DNA from: Dromiciops gliroides
Taxonomy: Eukaryota; Chordata; Mammalia; Microbiotheria; Microbiotheriidae
DNA: 64,000 nucleotides
NCBI RefSeq assembly: GCF_019393635.1
Contig: NC_057862.1
Span: forward strand, 675,792,314 to 675,856,313
Direction: 5' to 3'
The notes below the pieces were generated by a model. That model saw only the letters and a program-made list of their open reading frames with translations, was not told the origin of the DNA and ran no database searches. Below are positions 11,683 through 22,690 of this stretch, one piece after another. Both the position numbers and the translations under genes were made by a program. Positions within the stretch are counted from its first letter, which is position 1, and every line of letters starts with the position of its first letter.

Positions 11683-12749
11683 CTGTGGGGGAAACTGAAA
11701 GGTATTGCAATAAAATGAGTACTGGACTGAGAGTCTGTAGGACTAGCTCTGATATTTACCATCTGTATAACCTTGGGGAAATGTTACCTGTATTCCTCAG
11801 CATTCTCATTCATGAAATAAGGATAATGGTCACTTCCCTTCTTACCTATAGGGTTGTTGTTTAGGAAATTACATATTCAAAGCAAAATAGAAATGTGAGC
11901 TGTTCTATTGATGTCACAGGAAGGCATACAGGGAAGCAGGGAAACTTGGGGTGTACAATATTGTCAAGAATTATCTTTTTGGGGTCTCCAAGGATGACCT
12001 GTTTATGTAAATTTCTTGAGCTTTTAAGGGAGGCAGATGCTGCCTCATTGTGAAAAATCACAATCAAGGTAAGCCAGGGAATTGTAGTTAAGAAAAACTA
12101 GCTTAGGAGCTTGATAATGTCAGTATGGGCCTGACCAGTTTCCTATTATTTGAGTCGCCTTATCTTGGCCTGTTATTTATGAATTAGTATATGCTCCTTT
12201 TTTCTTGTGAATAATCCCTAGAAAAACAAACTGGTGGTTTAGAGTGTGTGGAGGCAGGCTAAGGAAGGAGTGATGAAAGTAACTGCTGTAACTAGGCATT
12301 GAAATCCAGAGGCAATAGCAAAAGAGGAGGACAGATAATGGTTAGTTAATTTATAAAGCAGATCTCCGAACTAAGAAATCATGGAAGAACAGGGGGTTAA
12401 TTGCTTCAAAGTGAAGTTCAATCACAGGGAAAATATAGAGGGTAGAGGTAAATAGTATACTTTGGGACAAAGGCAAAGGACCCCTGGCATGGCTGCTCAT
12501 AACCGGCCCTCAATAAATATTTATTGATTGAAAGATTGACCAGTTCTGAGAGAAGGAGCCAATGCCCTGGGAAGGTGATGAGATTAGATGGGAACAAAGT
12601 CCTTCTCTTCTCCCTAGAGTGCCCTGAGAACCAGAACACTCAGTTCAATGTCATGGCCTCTTAGAAAGAGAAGCATTGGGCTTAATGAAGACAGAGAGCA
12701 AGAAGGAGGGAGAGAGGAAGGCATGAGAGAAGGGAAGAGAGGCTGATGC
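11683..12749 (-). other. Intron 2 of the class I pseudogene
   Basis: This interval between the two pseudo-exons is about 1.07 kb, against 0.40 kb in the intact gene. About 11700-11880 resembles a degraded MIR on the + strand. I recognise nothing else in it. Confidence 0.5.
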
Positions 12750-12998
12750 CTTCATTCTGCATCAACTTCTTCAGGAACCAAAGGAAACTCTTCTCATGAT
12801 CCACTAACTTCTGCTGAGTTTTTGTTATGAACTTGGCCTCCAGGGCCTGGGAAATCCAGGCCTCCTCAGCCATGAGCTGCTGGTTATGTTTGTCATAGGA
12901 AAATACTGGAACATCACCCAGAAAATCCACTATGAAGTGATCCAAGAGGGAGCTTCTTATGCCCACTGTTGTGAACTATATAACAGGCTTGTGGTTAG
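12750..12998 (-). pseudogene. Class I-like alpha1 pseudo-exon
   Basis: Read on the - strand after a CCTGCAG acceptor, the frame gives NHKPVI, a stop (TAG where the intact gene has the Gln codon CAG), then [38 protein letters not shown] and [11 protein letters not shown]. This parallels FTAVG, FMDDVEVASYN, PWIPLAL and LVDHEQHFRW in the intact gene. The end of the exon (near LMQNE) is followed by GGCATC rather than a GT donor. Confidence 0.75.
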
Positions 12999-13011
12999 CT
13001 GCAGGACAGGA

Positions 13012-13371
13012 AGGGATGGGGAGAGAAGAGAAGAGAAAAGGAGAGGAGAGGAGAGGAGAGGAGAGGAGAGAAGAGAAGAGGAGAGGAGAGGAGAGGAGAG
13101 GAGAGGAGAGGAGAGGAGAGGAGAGGAGAGGAGAGGAGAGGAGAGGAGAGGAGAGGAGAGGAGAGGAGAGGAGAGGAGAGGAGAGGAGAGGAGAGGAGAG
13201 AAGAGAAGAGAAGAGAAGAGAAGAGAAGAGAAGAGAAGAGAAGAGAAGAGAAGAGAAGAGAAGAGAAGAGAAGAGAAGAGAAGAGAAGAGAAGAGAAGAG
13301 GAGAGAAGAGGAGAGGAGAGAAGAGAAGAGAAGAGGAGAGAAGAGGAGAGGAGAGAAGAGGAGAGGAGATC
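13012..13371 (+). repeat. Homopurine (GGAGA/GAGAA)n tract
   Basis: About 360 bp of almost pure purine, pentamers of GGAGA in the first half shifting to GAGAA and back. It lies directly 5' of the pseudogene alpha1 exon, in what would be intron 1. Long RE/KR readings in all + frames are repeat artefacts. Confidence 0.97.
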
Positions 13372-13469
13372 AGGTGGGGGGAGGGGTCAGAACCATGTTC
13401 ATTCCTTGGTCTTCCTGATATTTGGGAGGCAGATAGGCTTCTCTAGGCTACCTTTGAAGAGAGGAGCCA

Positions 13470-13665
13470 CAGTGGATAGAGGGCTGGATTTGGAGTCAGG
13501 GAGACCCCAATTCTAATTCTTTTTCAGTCAAAACTTACCATCTGGCCACCCTGGGCAAATCACTTAACCTCTCTGTGCCTCAGTTTACTTATCTATAAAA
13601 TGAAGGGGTCAGATTTGAAAAGCTCCAAGGCCCTTTCCAGCTATAACCTCTGATTATCAGGAGTA
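13470..13665 (+). mobile_element. MIR-like SINE
   Basis: CAGTGGATAGAGGGCTGGAT head, CCTCAGTTTACTTATCTATA middle and GGCCCTTTCCAGCTATAAC tail. Confidence 0.7.
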
Positions 13666-13684
13666 AAATTGGACTGGGTGAATG

Positions 13685-14085
13685 AGGTAATTCAAAATGG
13701 GACAATATGCGCAGAATTCCTTCCCATGACATCAATGGAGACCACCCTCAATCAATCAGCATGAAGGACCTCCCCTTCCAGGGAGGGAGACAGGAAGTAG
13801 GAAAGTGAGGCTGGCTCCATAGATTGGCCTCTTTGGTTCAGGAACAAGCTTGTGGTGGCAGAAGAAGGAGGAGAGTAGACAAGTTTCTGAACTTTCTGAA
13901 CTTCAAGTTCCTCTTGGATAGCTAGGTGAAGGCAGCTTTTTCTCTCTCTCTTTGCTAACCCCTAATATGCTTTAATAAATGCTTAAAAGCCTAAAGTGTT
14001 TCTGAATATATCAGTAAATCTTAGCTAGTTTACCCCCCCACCCCCAACAGGGTGGGGGAAGGTAAGGACACACATTAGATTTTAA
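13685..14085 (+). mobile_element. LTR-like relic
   Basis: The segment has GGACCTCCCCTTCC and, near its end, TTTAATAAATGCTTAAAAGC, resembling the polyadenylation region of the LTRs at 54 and 57 kb. Boundaries and family are uncertain. Confidence 0.3.
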
Positions 14086-14100
14086 ACATCACATGTATTA

Positions 14101-14257
14101 TTATTATTATTTTTTTTTTTAGTGAGGCAATTGGGGTTAAGTGACTTGCCTAGGGTCACACAGCTAGTAAGTGTCAAGTGTCTGAGGCCGGATTTGAACT
14201 CAGGTACTCCTGACTCCAGGGCCGGTGCTCTATCCACTGCGCCATCTAGCTGCCCCC
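14101..14257 (-). mobile_element. tRNA-headed SINE
   Basis: Near-consensus antisense copy with target duplication CATCACATGTATT. Confidence 0.95.
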
Positions 14258-14264
14258 ATCACAT

Positions 14265-15075
14265 GTATTTTTAAGTGCCACTGAGTGTCACAAAAAAGGC
14301 AAAAGATGGTGCTTGCCTTCAAAGAACTTGATACTGAATGCAAGGGGTGGACAACAACCAAACAAATGTGTACAAACAAGCTACATACAAGATAAGTAGA
14401 AAAGAATTAAGACAGAGAAGGCACTAGAATTAAGAAGGGTCAGGAAAGGCTTTTTGTAGAAGATGAGATTTTAGTTGGGACTTAAAGGAAGTCAGGGAAG
14501 CCAGCAGGTAAAGAGGAAGAGAGGAGTATTTCAGGCATTGGGAATAGCCAAAGAAAATGCCCAGAGCCAATAGTGTCTTGTTCATGGAAAAGCTAAGAGG
14601 CCAGTGTCACTGGATTAAAGAGTAGGTGGTAAGGAATAAGGTGTAAGGAGACTGCAGAGATAGGAGGGGGAAAGGTTATAAAGAGCTTTGAATGTCAAAC
14701 CAAGCATTTGGTATTCAATGCTTGAGACAATAGGAAGCCACAGGAGTTGATTGATGACAAGGTGACATTCTCAGACCTGTGTTCTAGGAAAATCACTTTG
14801 CTGGCTAATGGAGGATAGAAGGGAGTAGACAGACCTGAGGCAGGCAGACCCACCCACTGCTATTGCAATAATCCAGGTGTGAGGTCATGAGGGCCAGCAC
14901 CAGTGTCAGAGGAAAGAAGAGGGTATATTTGAAAGCTGTTGAAAAGATGAATTCAATAGGTCTTGGCAACAGATTCGATATCAGGAGTAAGATATAGTGA
15001 GGAACCAGGATCACTCCTAGGTTGGGAAGGTGAGGGACTGGGAGGATGTTGTTACCCTCTACAGCATTAGAGTAA
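14265..15075 (-). mobile_element. L2/CR1-type LINE fragment
   Basis: The longest of several copies here. The - strand carries LALMTSHLDYCNSSG, the SHLDYCN motif near the C-terminus of L2/CR1 reverse transcriptases. Sense-strand landmarks include GGCACTAGAATTAAGAAGGG. Confidence 0.65.
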
Positions 15076-15204
15076 GGGAGGGAGGGCTCAGGAGGAAAGA
15101 TAATTCCTTTTCCACATGACAGCTTTTCAATATTCAAAGATAGTTGTCATGTGACACCATGTCTTCCTCTACCCCAAAGTTGCCTATTCTCATCTGAATA
15201 TCTT

Positions 15205-15305
15205 TAAGTCTTTTAAGAATACAGTGAGCTCTTCACCATTGAAAGTCTTCAAGCAGAGGATAAAAGAGCACTTGATAGAAAATATTGAGGGGAGTGGCAT
15301 TTTTT
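15205..15305 (+). mobile_element. CR1-type LINE 3' end
   Basis: GTCTTCAAGCAGAGGATAAA and following bases match CR1 3' ends. Confidence 0.4.
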
Positions 15306-15504
15306 GCTCTGGTATGAAATTAAAACATTATTAGGAAATGTTTAACAAATAAATAAAAATACAATACACTATAAATAATATGAATTTGTGATTTTCTAAG
15401 TCAATATGTTACCACAAGGATACAATTCTGTTTGAGTTTGACACCTTTAGATTTGACAACCTTCAGGAACTCATATAAAGTCTGGGTCTCTAAGGTCATT
15501 TCCG

Positions 15505-15755
15505 GGGGGCATCTGGGTAGTACAGTGGAGAGTGCCAAACTTGAAATCAGGAAAACATGAGTTGAAATCAGCCTTGAACACTTACTAACCATGTGACCCT
15601 GGGTAAGTTACTAAACCCTGTTTTTCTCAGTTCTTCATCTGTAAAATGATCTGGAGAAGGAAATGACAAAGCCCTCCAGTATCTTTGCCAAGAAAATACC
15701 AAATGCATACACAAAGAATTGGACAGAACAGAAAATGGCAACACAACAACAAGGT
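15505..15755 (+). mobile_element. Composite SINE (tRNA head, core, RTE-derived tail)
   Basis: The head has GTAGTACAGTGGAGAG, the core GTGACCCTGGGTAAGTT and the tail CCAGTATCTTTGCCAAGAAA; it ends in ACAACAAC. Confidence 0.75.
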
Positions 15756-15940
15756 CATTCCCATCCATTGAAAGGAACAGATAACATGGCAATCAGTAGT
15801 CACAGAGTTGAAGAAACACATTATTTACCTTTCTCCAAGGTGAGAGGAAGCACCTGGGTAGAGAAAAATCAGGAACTTTAATTCCTAGTTTTAATTAGCT
15901 TTAGAATCCTAATAAACACTTGACTAAGAAATAGTCTACT

Positions 15941-16074
15941 GGGGGTGGCTAGGTGGCACAGTGGATAAAGCACCAGCCCTGGATTCAGGAGTTCCTGAGT
16001 TCAAATCCAGACTCAGACACTTGACACTTACTGGCTGTGTGACCGTGGGCAAGACACTTAACCCCCATTGCCCC

Positions 16075-16106
<32 letters not shown>
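15941..16106 (+). mobile_element. tRNA-headed SINE
   Basis: Complete copy with a 30-base A-tail and target duplication AATAGYCTACT, so relatively young. Confidence 0.95.
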
Positions 16107-16107
<1 letters not shown>

Positions 16108-16240
16108 GCCTACTGTCATACATGGCTGGAGGTTGGAGTTCCCATTCCATTCACTCCCCAAAGAAGAGAGGTGAAAGAAAGGAATGGAAAGGAGAAATTT
16201 CAGGAGACTGAAAAGAGGGACTTTGAGGTTCATTGGCCAG

Positions 16241-16835
16241 TCAAGGTCAAGGCAGATGGAAAAGAAGCAAGTAAGAGGCCCCATCAACCAAAGCAACCCA
16301 TCCATTCAACTTCTCAACATTAATAGTAGTAGACCTCCACCAGTCATGGATGACCATGGATCAGTGCCTCGAAGAGCCACAGGCCACAGTGTGTCTGTGC
16401 AGTCCAATACGGGAGCCACAGCTCCTGAGTGACTTATAATCAATAACTGTCGCATCTGTGTTGTATCTACCCCATGAGGAGTAGCTGGAGTGTCCTCTCC
16501 AGGGTGCTGGCCTGGGCGGATCAATATGGAAAACAAGCTGTTGTCCATGCAGCAGGTTTTCCTTCTCCATGACATTGGTGGATCCAAAGGAGAAGCAGAG
16601 TCAATCCAGTTTGGCACCAGTGCCGCTGGAGTTGCCAGAGGGATGTGATGTCCAACATCCAACTGCCTAAGGGATTCTGACTCCTGATTTTTCCTTGGGG
16701 TTAACTCCCGAAGTCTTTCCCATATATGGGTATAGCCGCAAGGCAGTGCAGGTTTAAACTCAGGGTTTACTTCCCCTAGGTGGGTTGCCTACCAAGGCTA
16801 ACAAGCTCCACCTGCTCAACATTAATACATTTAAG
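16241..16835. other. Unidentified block with intermittent CpG
   Basis: It is compositionally unlike its surroundings and opens frames of 82 codons (+) and 118 codons (-). It could be a retrocopy of an mRNA UTR or an unfamiliar transposon. See findings. Confidence 0.3.
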
Positions 16836-17689
16836 AAAAAAGCTTGTCTTCTGTCAGTTTATTTGTTGCAAGGCCTGTCTTTTATTTGTTTGCTCCCATG
16901 TAAAGTTTCTTGAAAAATTCCAAACCTGCCTCTCTGAAATGAAAGAGGAAAGGGGATATGTAGAATGTGTCTCATAATAAAGAAAAATGTCTGCCCTCTG
17001 GTGGCCAACCATGGTCATGAGAACAGAAAGCTTGCCCTGAGTTCCAGGATGAATTGATAGTACCAGGGATTCATTTTTGTTTCCTGAACTGGAACTGTGA
17101 TTTCACCAAAGTAAGCAACCTTCCAACATGGATGCTCCCTCCACTGAAGCACATGAGCAACTAAGCTGTAATGTTTACTGTTGAAAAGTTACCTAGAGGA
17201 CTGAGAAGCTAAATGCCTTGTCCCTGATCATACAGGTACTATAGATTTGAGGCAGGCATTGAACTCTGGTCAGCCTGACTCTGAGGCTGAACATCTTTTC
17301 TTTTAGCCACCAGTGTTCAAGTGAGTAGAGAAGTGAAAGTTCAAGAAGGGGAATCAGGAACAGTCTAGATACAGCCCTCCCTGCCAATGGTTTGCCTAGG
17401 GGGGGCCTTAGATTGTTTGGCTCCCAGATTTCATCTACTTGTAGTCATTATTATCTCCATTTTTCTCTCTGGGCCTGATGCTGGGCTGAGCTCTGAACTC
17501 ACCAAGAAGGAGCCCAGGGGCAGTTGTTTACTGCTGTATAAGCTTAGGAAAGGAGAATGGAGTCAAGATGTTGAAGAGAGAGGTGATAATTTAGCCGTGG
17601 TTCCTCAACAATGACCTAGAAAACAGGTCATACTGAATTCTCATCATCAAAGCCAAACAGAAGTTACAGTGAGTCATTTTCCTGCCCCA
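16836..17689. other. Unannotated interval with a CTCF-like core
   Basis: GCCCTCTGGTGG at 16993-17004 matches the CTCF core (reverse orientation). I see no gene or repeat. Confidence 0.4.
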
Positions 17690-18453
17690 GGACAGCTTAA
17701 GAAGAGGAATAGAGAGGTCTGTGGACTCTGAGGTAGGGACTGGTCAGGAGCCCAATACCAGCAACATTACCATAGCAGGCTGTGGAAGTGATGGCAGTAT
17801 CAGGGGGCCGCCCAATACTAAGGTAGTGAGGGAACTGAATACCTGAGCACAAAGAGGTCACAGGGAACCCCCATACTAGCCCTGGGAATGGGAACAGGTG
17901 CCATCTGGCACTTTTGGCACTCACTACTCCTTTCCACCTCACAGTTTCAGATAGAGAGGAACAATTGGCTCTGGTAACAATATCTTCACACAATAGAGCA
18001 GAGACTCTATCTGTGTACACAGTAAGGACAAGTTCCAAAACCATAGCTGTGTGACTCTAAGCCCAAGAGCAGGGTGGGGACTCAGTTCTAACCTTTACCC
18101 CACACATAAGCCCACATTGGAACAAACTAGGAGAGGAGACCAAGACCAAGAGGAAATCAGCCATTCAGTGGCTCTGCACATACAGAACCTCCCAGCAGAC
18201 TATGACTGAGTCCAGCAGCAGACTATGGAAACTCAACCACACACAAGCCAAGAGACCCAAATGGAATCAGGAATTGGTGAAGCACAGACAAGGAGGGCAG
18301 TAAAGACCTCTTTCCATTCATTAAACCCAGACCAAATTGTGAAATCAACAGAAGTGCACAAAAGACAGAATCTCAGGTCAATCCTCTTCCCCAAAAATTA
18401 ACAGAGCCTAACTCTGACACAATGTTCAAAATCAAGAATAGGTTGGGAAAATG

Positions 18454-18500
<47 letters not shown>

Positions 18501-18645
18501 GACCTGACCATAAACAGTTATTATGGTGGCAGGAAAGACACAAACTCAGAAAATAATAACTTGAAGACATCTACAAACAAAGCCTCAAATTAAAAATACA
18601 GATTAGATGCAAGCCCAACAAAAATTCCTAGGAGACTTAAAGAGA
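17690..18645 (+). mobile_element. L1 5' UTR/ORF1-start fragment
   Basis: The long 5' UTR-like segment leads to TGGGAAAATGAGCA near 18455 and then, after a (CA)n tract, ACTTGAAGACATCTACAAAC, as in marsupial L1 around the ORF1 start. The rest of the element is absent. Confidence 0.55.
18456..18497 (+). repeat. (CA)n microsatellite
   Basis: 21 perfect dinucleotide units. Confidence 0.95.
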
Positions 18646-18649
18646 TCTC

Positions 18650-18889
18650 TTTTTTTGCAGGGCAATGAGGGTTAAGTGACTTGCCCAGGGTCACACATCT
18701 TGTAAGTGTCAAGTGTCTGGGGCCAAATTTGAACTCAGGTCCTCCTGAATCCAGGGCTGGTGCTTTATCCACTGTTCCCCAAAGCTAGACTTCTTTCTGC
18801 TGTACAAGGCCACCTTAATGGTGCTGCCTCTACCCACTGGGCTTCCTTTGAGTGGTGTCATTTTGGTGACTGCACCACCTAGCTGCCCC
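18650..18889 (-). mobile_element. SINE interrupted by about 90 bp of foreign sequence
   Basis: The antisense SINE runs normally to GCTTTATCCACTGT (18776), then about 90 bp of unrelated sequence intervenes before GCACCACCTAGCTGCCCC completes the 5' head. See findings. Confidence 0.75.
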
Positions 18890-18954
18890 AAGAATTTTTT
18901 TTAACTACCATGGAACCACACTCAGGATCATACAAGATTTAGCAGTTCCTATTT

Positions 18955-19090
18955 AATATGAAACAGAGGGCTCAGGAAATGATCTTAAACCAGTCATTTT
19001 TTACCTCTTGAGACTTGTTTCCTCATCTTCAAAATGAGGAAGCTGAACTAAATAACCTTGAGTCCATTGAAATTCAATAATATGTGCAGG
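18955..19090 (+). mobile_element. MIR-like SINE, 3' part
   Basis: TGTTTCCTCATCTTCAAAAT followed by the decayed AGTCCATTGAAATTCAATAA tail. Confidence 0.5.
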
Positions 19091-19765
19091 ATCCTACAAT
19101 CCTAGGTGAGGTCTCTGCTCTCCCTGAAGCAAACATGAAAACCTCAGGGTTTTCTCATGGGAAACTCAAATTTCTTTAACTGGTGAGGCTACCCCTGCCA
19201 GCTGCCTCAGCATTCCAAAGATCATTGGGGGCATCTTGTAATTATCCATAAAAATTAATTCCTGTTTTGGTCATCAGGGACCAACCTCTAAGGGTTAGAA
19301 GACCTTGAACCCACCCCAATTACCTTTCCTGGTAGTATCCCAATCTTCCTTTATGTAGCCACCAATTTGTCAATGGCTCATTGAATACCCAGAGGAAGCA
19401 TATCCTTCACATTCATGTTCATCATCATTAATATCAATAGTATCCTCACCACCAGCAGCAGCATCTCAATCTTCTCAAGCTTTTCAAGGAGACTCAGGAA
19501 TCATCCTGGGATAAGCCTCAAGCTGGCTCACATTCCTGTGCAATGAACATGCTGGAGCCTATTACACACATGGATAAAATCATTGTTTAGTACATGAATA
19601 AAATTGTAATGATGTAAACTCCTCCAACGTAGGCTCACTGAACACAGCTTGAGTACAGTACGAGCGGCAGATGGGATCACACAGGTGTCATGCCTTTCAT
19701 CCTGTTGCTGGTAGTACCAGCAGCAGCAGAAGGGGAAGTAATCATAATAAAGCTAATAAAGGCAG
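19091..19765. other. Unannotated interval
   Basis: No gene or repeat recognised. Confidence 0.5.
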
Positions 19766-19767
19766 TA

Positions 19768-19875
19768 TGGTATAGTGGAGAGTCAAAGTTAGAGTCAGAA
19801 GGATCTGGGTTCAAGTTCTGTCTCTGACCCATACTAGCTGTGTGACACCATTTAAGTCATCTAACCTTTCAGCAG
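19768..19875 (+). mobile_element. MIR-like SINE, 5' part
   Basis: GTATGGTATAGTGGAGAG head and CTAGCTGTGTGACACCATTT core. Confidence 0.65.
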
Positions 19876-20306
19876 CCAAGGCAATGACTTTGTGAGACTC
19901 CAAGTTTGAGAACAGATGCTGATCTGAATTGATAGTGGGAGCTTCCTCCTCAGGAGCAATGAAATCATGTCTAGAACAATAGTAACAGCAGGCACTAACA
20001 TTTCTACAAAGTTTTAAACATTGAAAAATGCATTATTTGAATTGTTTCCTTTGAACCTCTTTTCCTAAGAACTCTAAGGGGGCATCCCATGAAGTGTGGT
20101 CCCTCCCTATGAGATATCACCCCTATTTCTCCTCCTCCCTCTTTTTAAATCCCCTCAAAGTTGATTAACTTTTCCTTCTTCATCCCCCCCCTTCCTTATT
20201 TGACAACCTGGGAGTTCCCATTTTGCCCTCTGCTCCAGATAATGGCTTAGGTTTGATTCATAGGGTCCTTGAGATTCCAGCACTTTAAATCAAGACTGGT
20301 AACTCT
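19876..20306. other. Unannotated interval
   Basis: Nothing recognised. Confidence 0.5.
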
Positions 20307-20320
20307 CATCCCTCTCTTCT

Positions 20321-20321
20321 T

Positions 20322-20354
<33 letters not shown>

Positions 20355-20489
20355 GTGAGGCAATTGGGGTTAAGTGACTTGCCCAGGGTCGCACAGCTAG
20401 TAAGTGTTAAGTGTCTGAGGCCGGATTTGAACCCAGGTACTCCTGACTCCAGGGCCGGTGCTCTATCCACTGCGCCACCTAGCTGCCCC
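20321..20489 (-). mobile_element. tRNA-headed SINE
   Basis: Near-consensus antisense copy with target duplication CATCCCTCTCTTCTT. Confidence 0.96.
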
Positions 20490-20503
20490 CATCCCTCTCT
20501 TCT

Positions 20504-20940
20504 TTACATTGCCCTTGTAGCCTTGCCCCCTACATTGTCTTAAGTCCTTTGATTCTTACTTGGAGCTGTATTCAGTCTGAGGTCAAACCTCACTTTGCCC
20601 TGGGAGATTTCCCTGAACCACCACTTTGTTTGGTAGAGGGGAAGTATCCCATCAGAATCATCCCCTGTCCTTGAGGTTCTAGTCATCATGCCTTGTTTGT
20701 TGGCCTCCTCGAGTGTTTTCTTTCAATATCAGGACTCTTCCACTAGGGCAGAAACTAAGGGAGACACCCATCAGATCCAGACCACAATGTCTTCCTCCCA
20801 CTTGTTTCCCTAGTCTCACCTGCCTGGACCCCCACAAGAGAAAGTACTCCCAAAATAAGCAGCAAGGATGAGAAAGACCCACCTTCTCTTCCTTCTATCT
20901 GACTGGCCATTCCTTTCCACAGGTAATTGCCTGGCCTCTG
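20504..20940. other. Unannotated interval
   Basis: Nothing recognised. Confidence 0.5.
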
Positions 20941-20956
20941 CAACCACACTCTATTT

Positions 20957-21112
20957 CTTTCTTTCTTTTTTTTTTTAGTGAGGCAATTGGGGTTAAGTGA
21001 CTTGCCCAGGGTCACACAGCCAATAAGTGTTAAGTGTCTGAGGTCGGATTTGAACTCAGGTACTCCTGACTCTAGGGCCGGCGCTCTATCCACTGCGCCA
21101 CCTAGCCGCCCC
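20957..21112 (-). mobile_element. tRNA-headed SINE
   Basis: Near-consensus antisense copy with target duplication AACCACACTCTATTT. Confidence 0.96.
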
Positions 21113-21126
21113 AAACCACACTCTAT

Positions 21127-21895
21127 TTAAAGGAGACTCCACTCTCCAAACTGTACCCCAATAATGATCAAAAAAGAAATAATGCCTCTATATGAACATT
21201 GGCTCCATATCTTGGATTGGCCTTGCCCAAAACTAGCCCTCCTATCATTACTGGCTAGGACATTTCTTGCTAGACAGAACCTGAGTCTCTCTGGCAACCT
21301 TGAAAGTAGAAAGGAAATGGAGTCTGTGGTGAGTACAGGAAACTCTAGAGCACAGTCACCATCAGGTGTTACTGGAAAGTTTGGGGGTGGGGGTAGTGAC
21401 ACATGGTGTCATGAACACCCACGATTTTTGTAAATGTTGTTTGATTTAGAAAGTGCTAGGTCTCATGATGACACAAGGACCCATCCTAGAGGACCTTCAC
21501 TATGAAAGCATGGGCTACTTTGAGTAGGTGTGTCTGTTTCTTCCTTTAAAACCAACTAGGCTTACTTGTTCACATTTCTTCTGCGGGCAGAGAAGCTCAG
21601 CACTGAAAGGGACCTCCATGGTGAACCAATTCAACTTGGTCCTGACTGAGAATCCTTTCTACGTCATGCTCAGTTTAAAGATGTCTAACAATACCTTCCA
21701 ATGCTCCCTGTCTTCTGGGAAATCCCATTCCTTTGAAGGATCACATTAGTTGTTAGTTAGCTTTCCCACCCTTACATTGCAGTGAAATCTCGGCCATCCT
21801 CAATCCTTGATTCTACCTCTCCCCTGGGACTAAACACAAGGCTAATTCTTCTAATCAAGCCCTTTGTGGAATCACTCATCTAGGATTTACAGTGG
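21127..21895. other. Unannotated interval
   Basis: Nothing recognised; short ORFs on both strands show no domain features. Confidence 0.5.
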
Positions 21896-22085
21896 ATCAT
21901 AGATTTAGAGAAAAAAGAAATAATTAGGTCATTTAGTCCAACTCTAACATTTTACATTTGAAGAAACAGAGACATTTTCTAAGGTCACACAGGTAGTCAA
22001 TGCTAATTGATTTGAACCCAAGTCCTTTGATTGCAAATCCAGGGCTTTTTTCATTGCACCACACTGCTCTCTGCAGCAAAATTTT
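21896..22085 (-). mobile_element. MIR-like relic
   Basis: ATTTAGTCCAACTCTAACAT, then AAGGTCACACAGGTAGTCAA and a CATTGCACCACACTGC end. Confidence 0.5.
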
Positions 22086-22199
22086 CTCCTTACCTTTTCC
22101 CTTGAGCCTTTTAACAGGGAAATGTAAAATGGGGGAGAGGGTTCTCAAAATTAGAACTCTTATTTAGTGAGATTAATCATTCAGCACCAACTGGTTCTC

Positions 22200-22350
22200 C
22201 CACCCACCCCCCAACATGCCTTCTCTGGAGGTCTTTAAGGAAATATTAAATGACCACCTGCCAAGGACAGTACAGAAGGCTGTCTTGTGCAGGTAGACTA
22301 GATGGCCTCTGAGGTTCTTTCCAACTCAGCAAGTCTATGACTCAGTAAAG
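22200..22350 (+). mobile_element. CR1-type LINE 3' end
   Basis: CTGGAGGTCTTTAAGGAAAT to GATGGCCTCTGAGGTTCTTT is a classic CR1 3' terminus. Confidence 0.65.
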
Positions 22351-22690
22351 TTCTCTCTCCCTCTGAAAGCCTTACCACCTTCATCTCTGTGGTCACTTTA
22401 ATCTTCACCACCTTCTCCATCAAAGAAAACCCCAATTTTGGGGGATTCCCCCATAACTTATCAGTATGCTCTCTAGTGACCTCAGTAAATGAACTGAATA
22501 GAATCAAATGTCAATGCTTTGTCTGTGGTAGAACCAAGCCACAGACTGTGGTACAGAGTGAAAAGGGGAACATCAAAGAAGAATAATTCCTCCAGCAATG
22601 ATAGGGTCATAGATTTCTGGCTGAAAGGGACCTTAGAAGTCACCTAGTCCAACCTTCTCACTTTATGGCTGAGGGAAAGGAATCCTAAAG

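Larger units (their letters stand above)
11418..12998 (-). pseudogene. MHC class I-like pseudogene on the opposite strand (alpha1 and alpha2 exons)
   Basis: Two class I-like exons lie in correct order on the - strand: alpha1 at about 12998-12750, then alpha2 at about 11682-11418, separated by an intron of about 1.07 kb. Both follow AG acceptors and match the intact gene at 31.8-37.0 kb domain by domain. Each has in-frame stops and I see no usable donor after either, so the locus is dead. No alpha3, membrane or leader exon was found nearby, and repeats occupy both sides. The divergence indicates an older relative than the unit A/B/C duplicates. Its orientation shows the cluster contains members on both strands. 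Confidence 0.72.

Noticed and set aside
12886-13516. Two overlapping ORFs of 185-186 codons rich in Arg-Glu-Lys
   Set aside because: They are translations of the (GGAGA/GAGAA)n homopurine tract in different frames.
15961-16323. 120-codon ORF starting MDKAPALDSGVPEFKS, and similar ones at 10819, 18590 and 25747
   Set aside because: The shared MDKAPALDSG start is the SINE head in translation.
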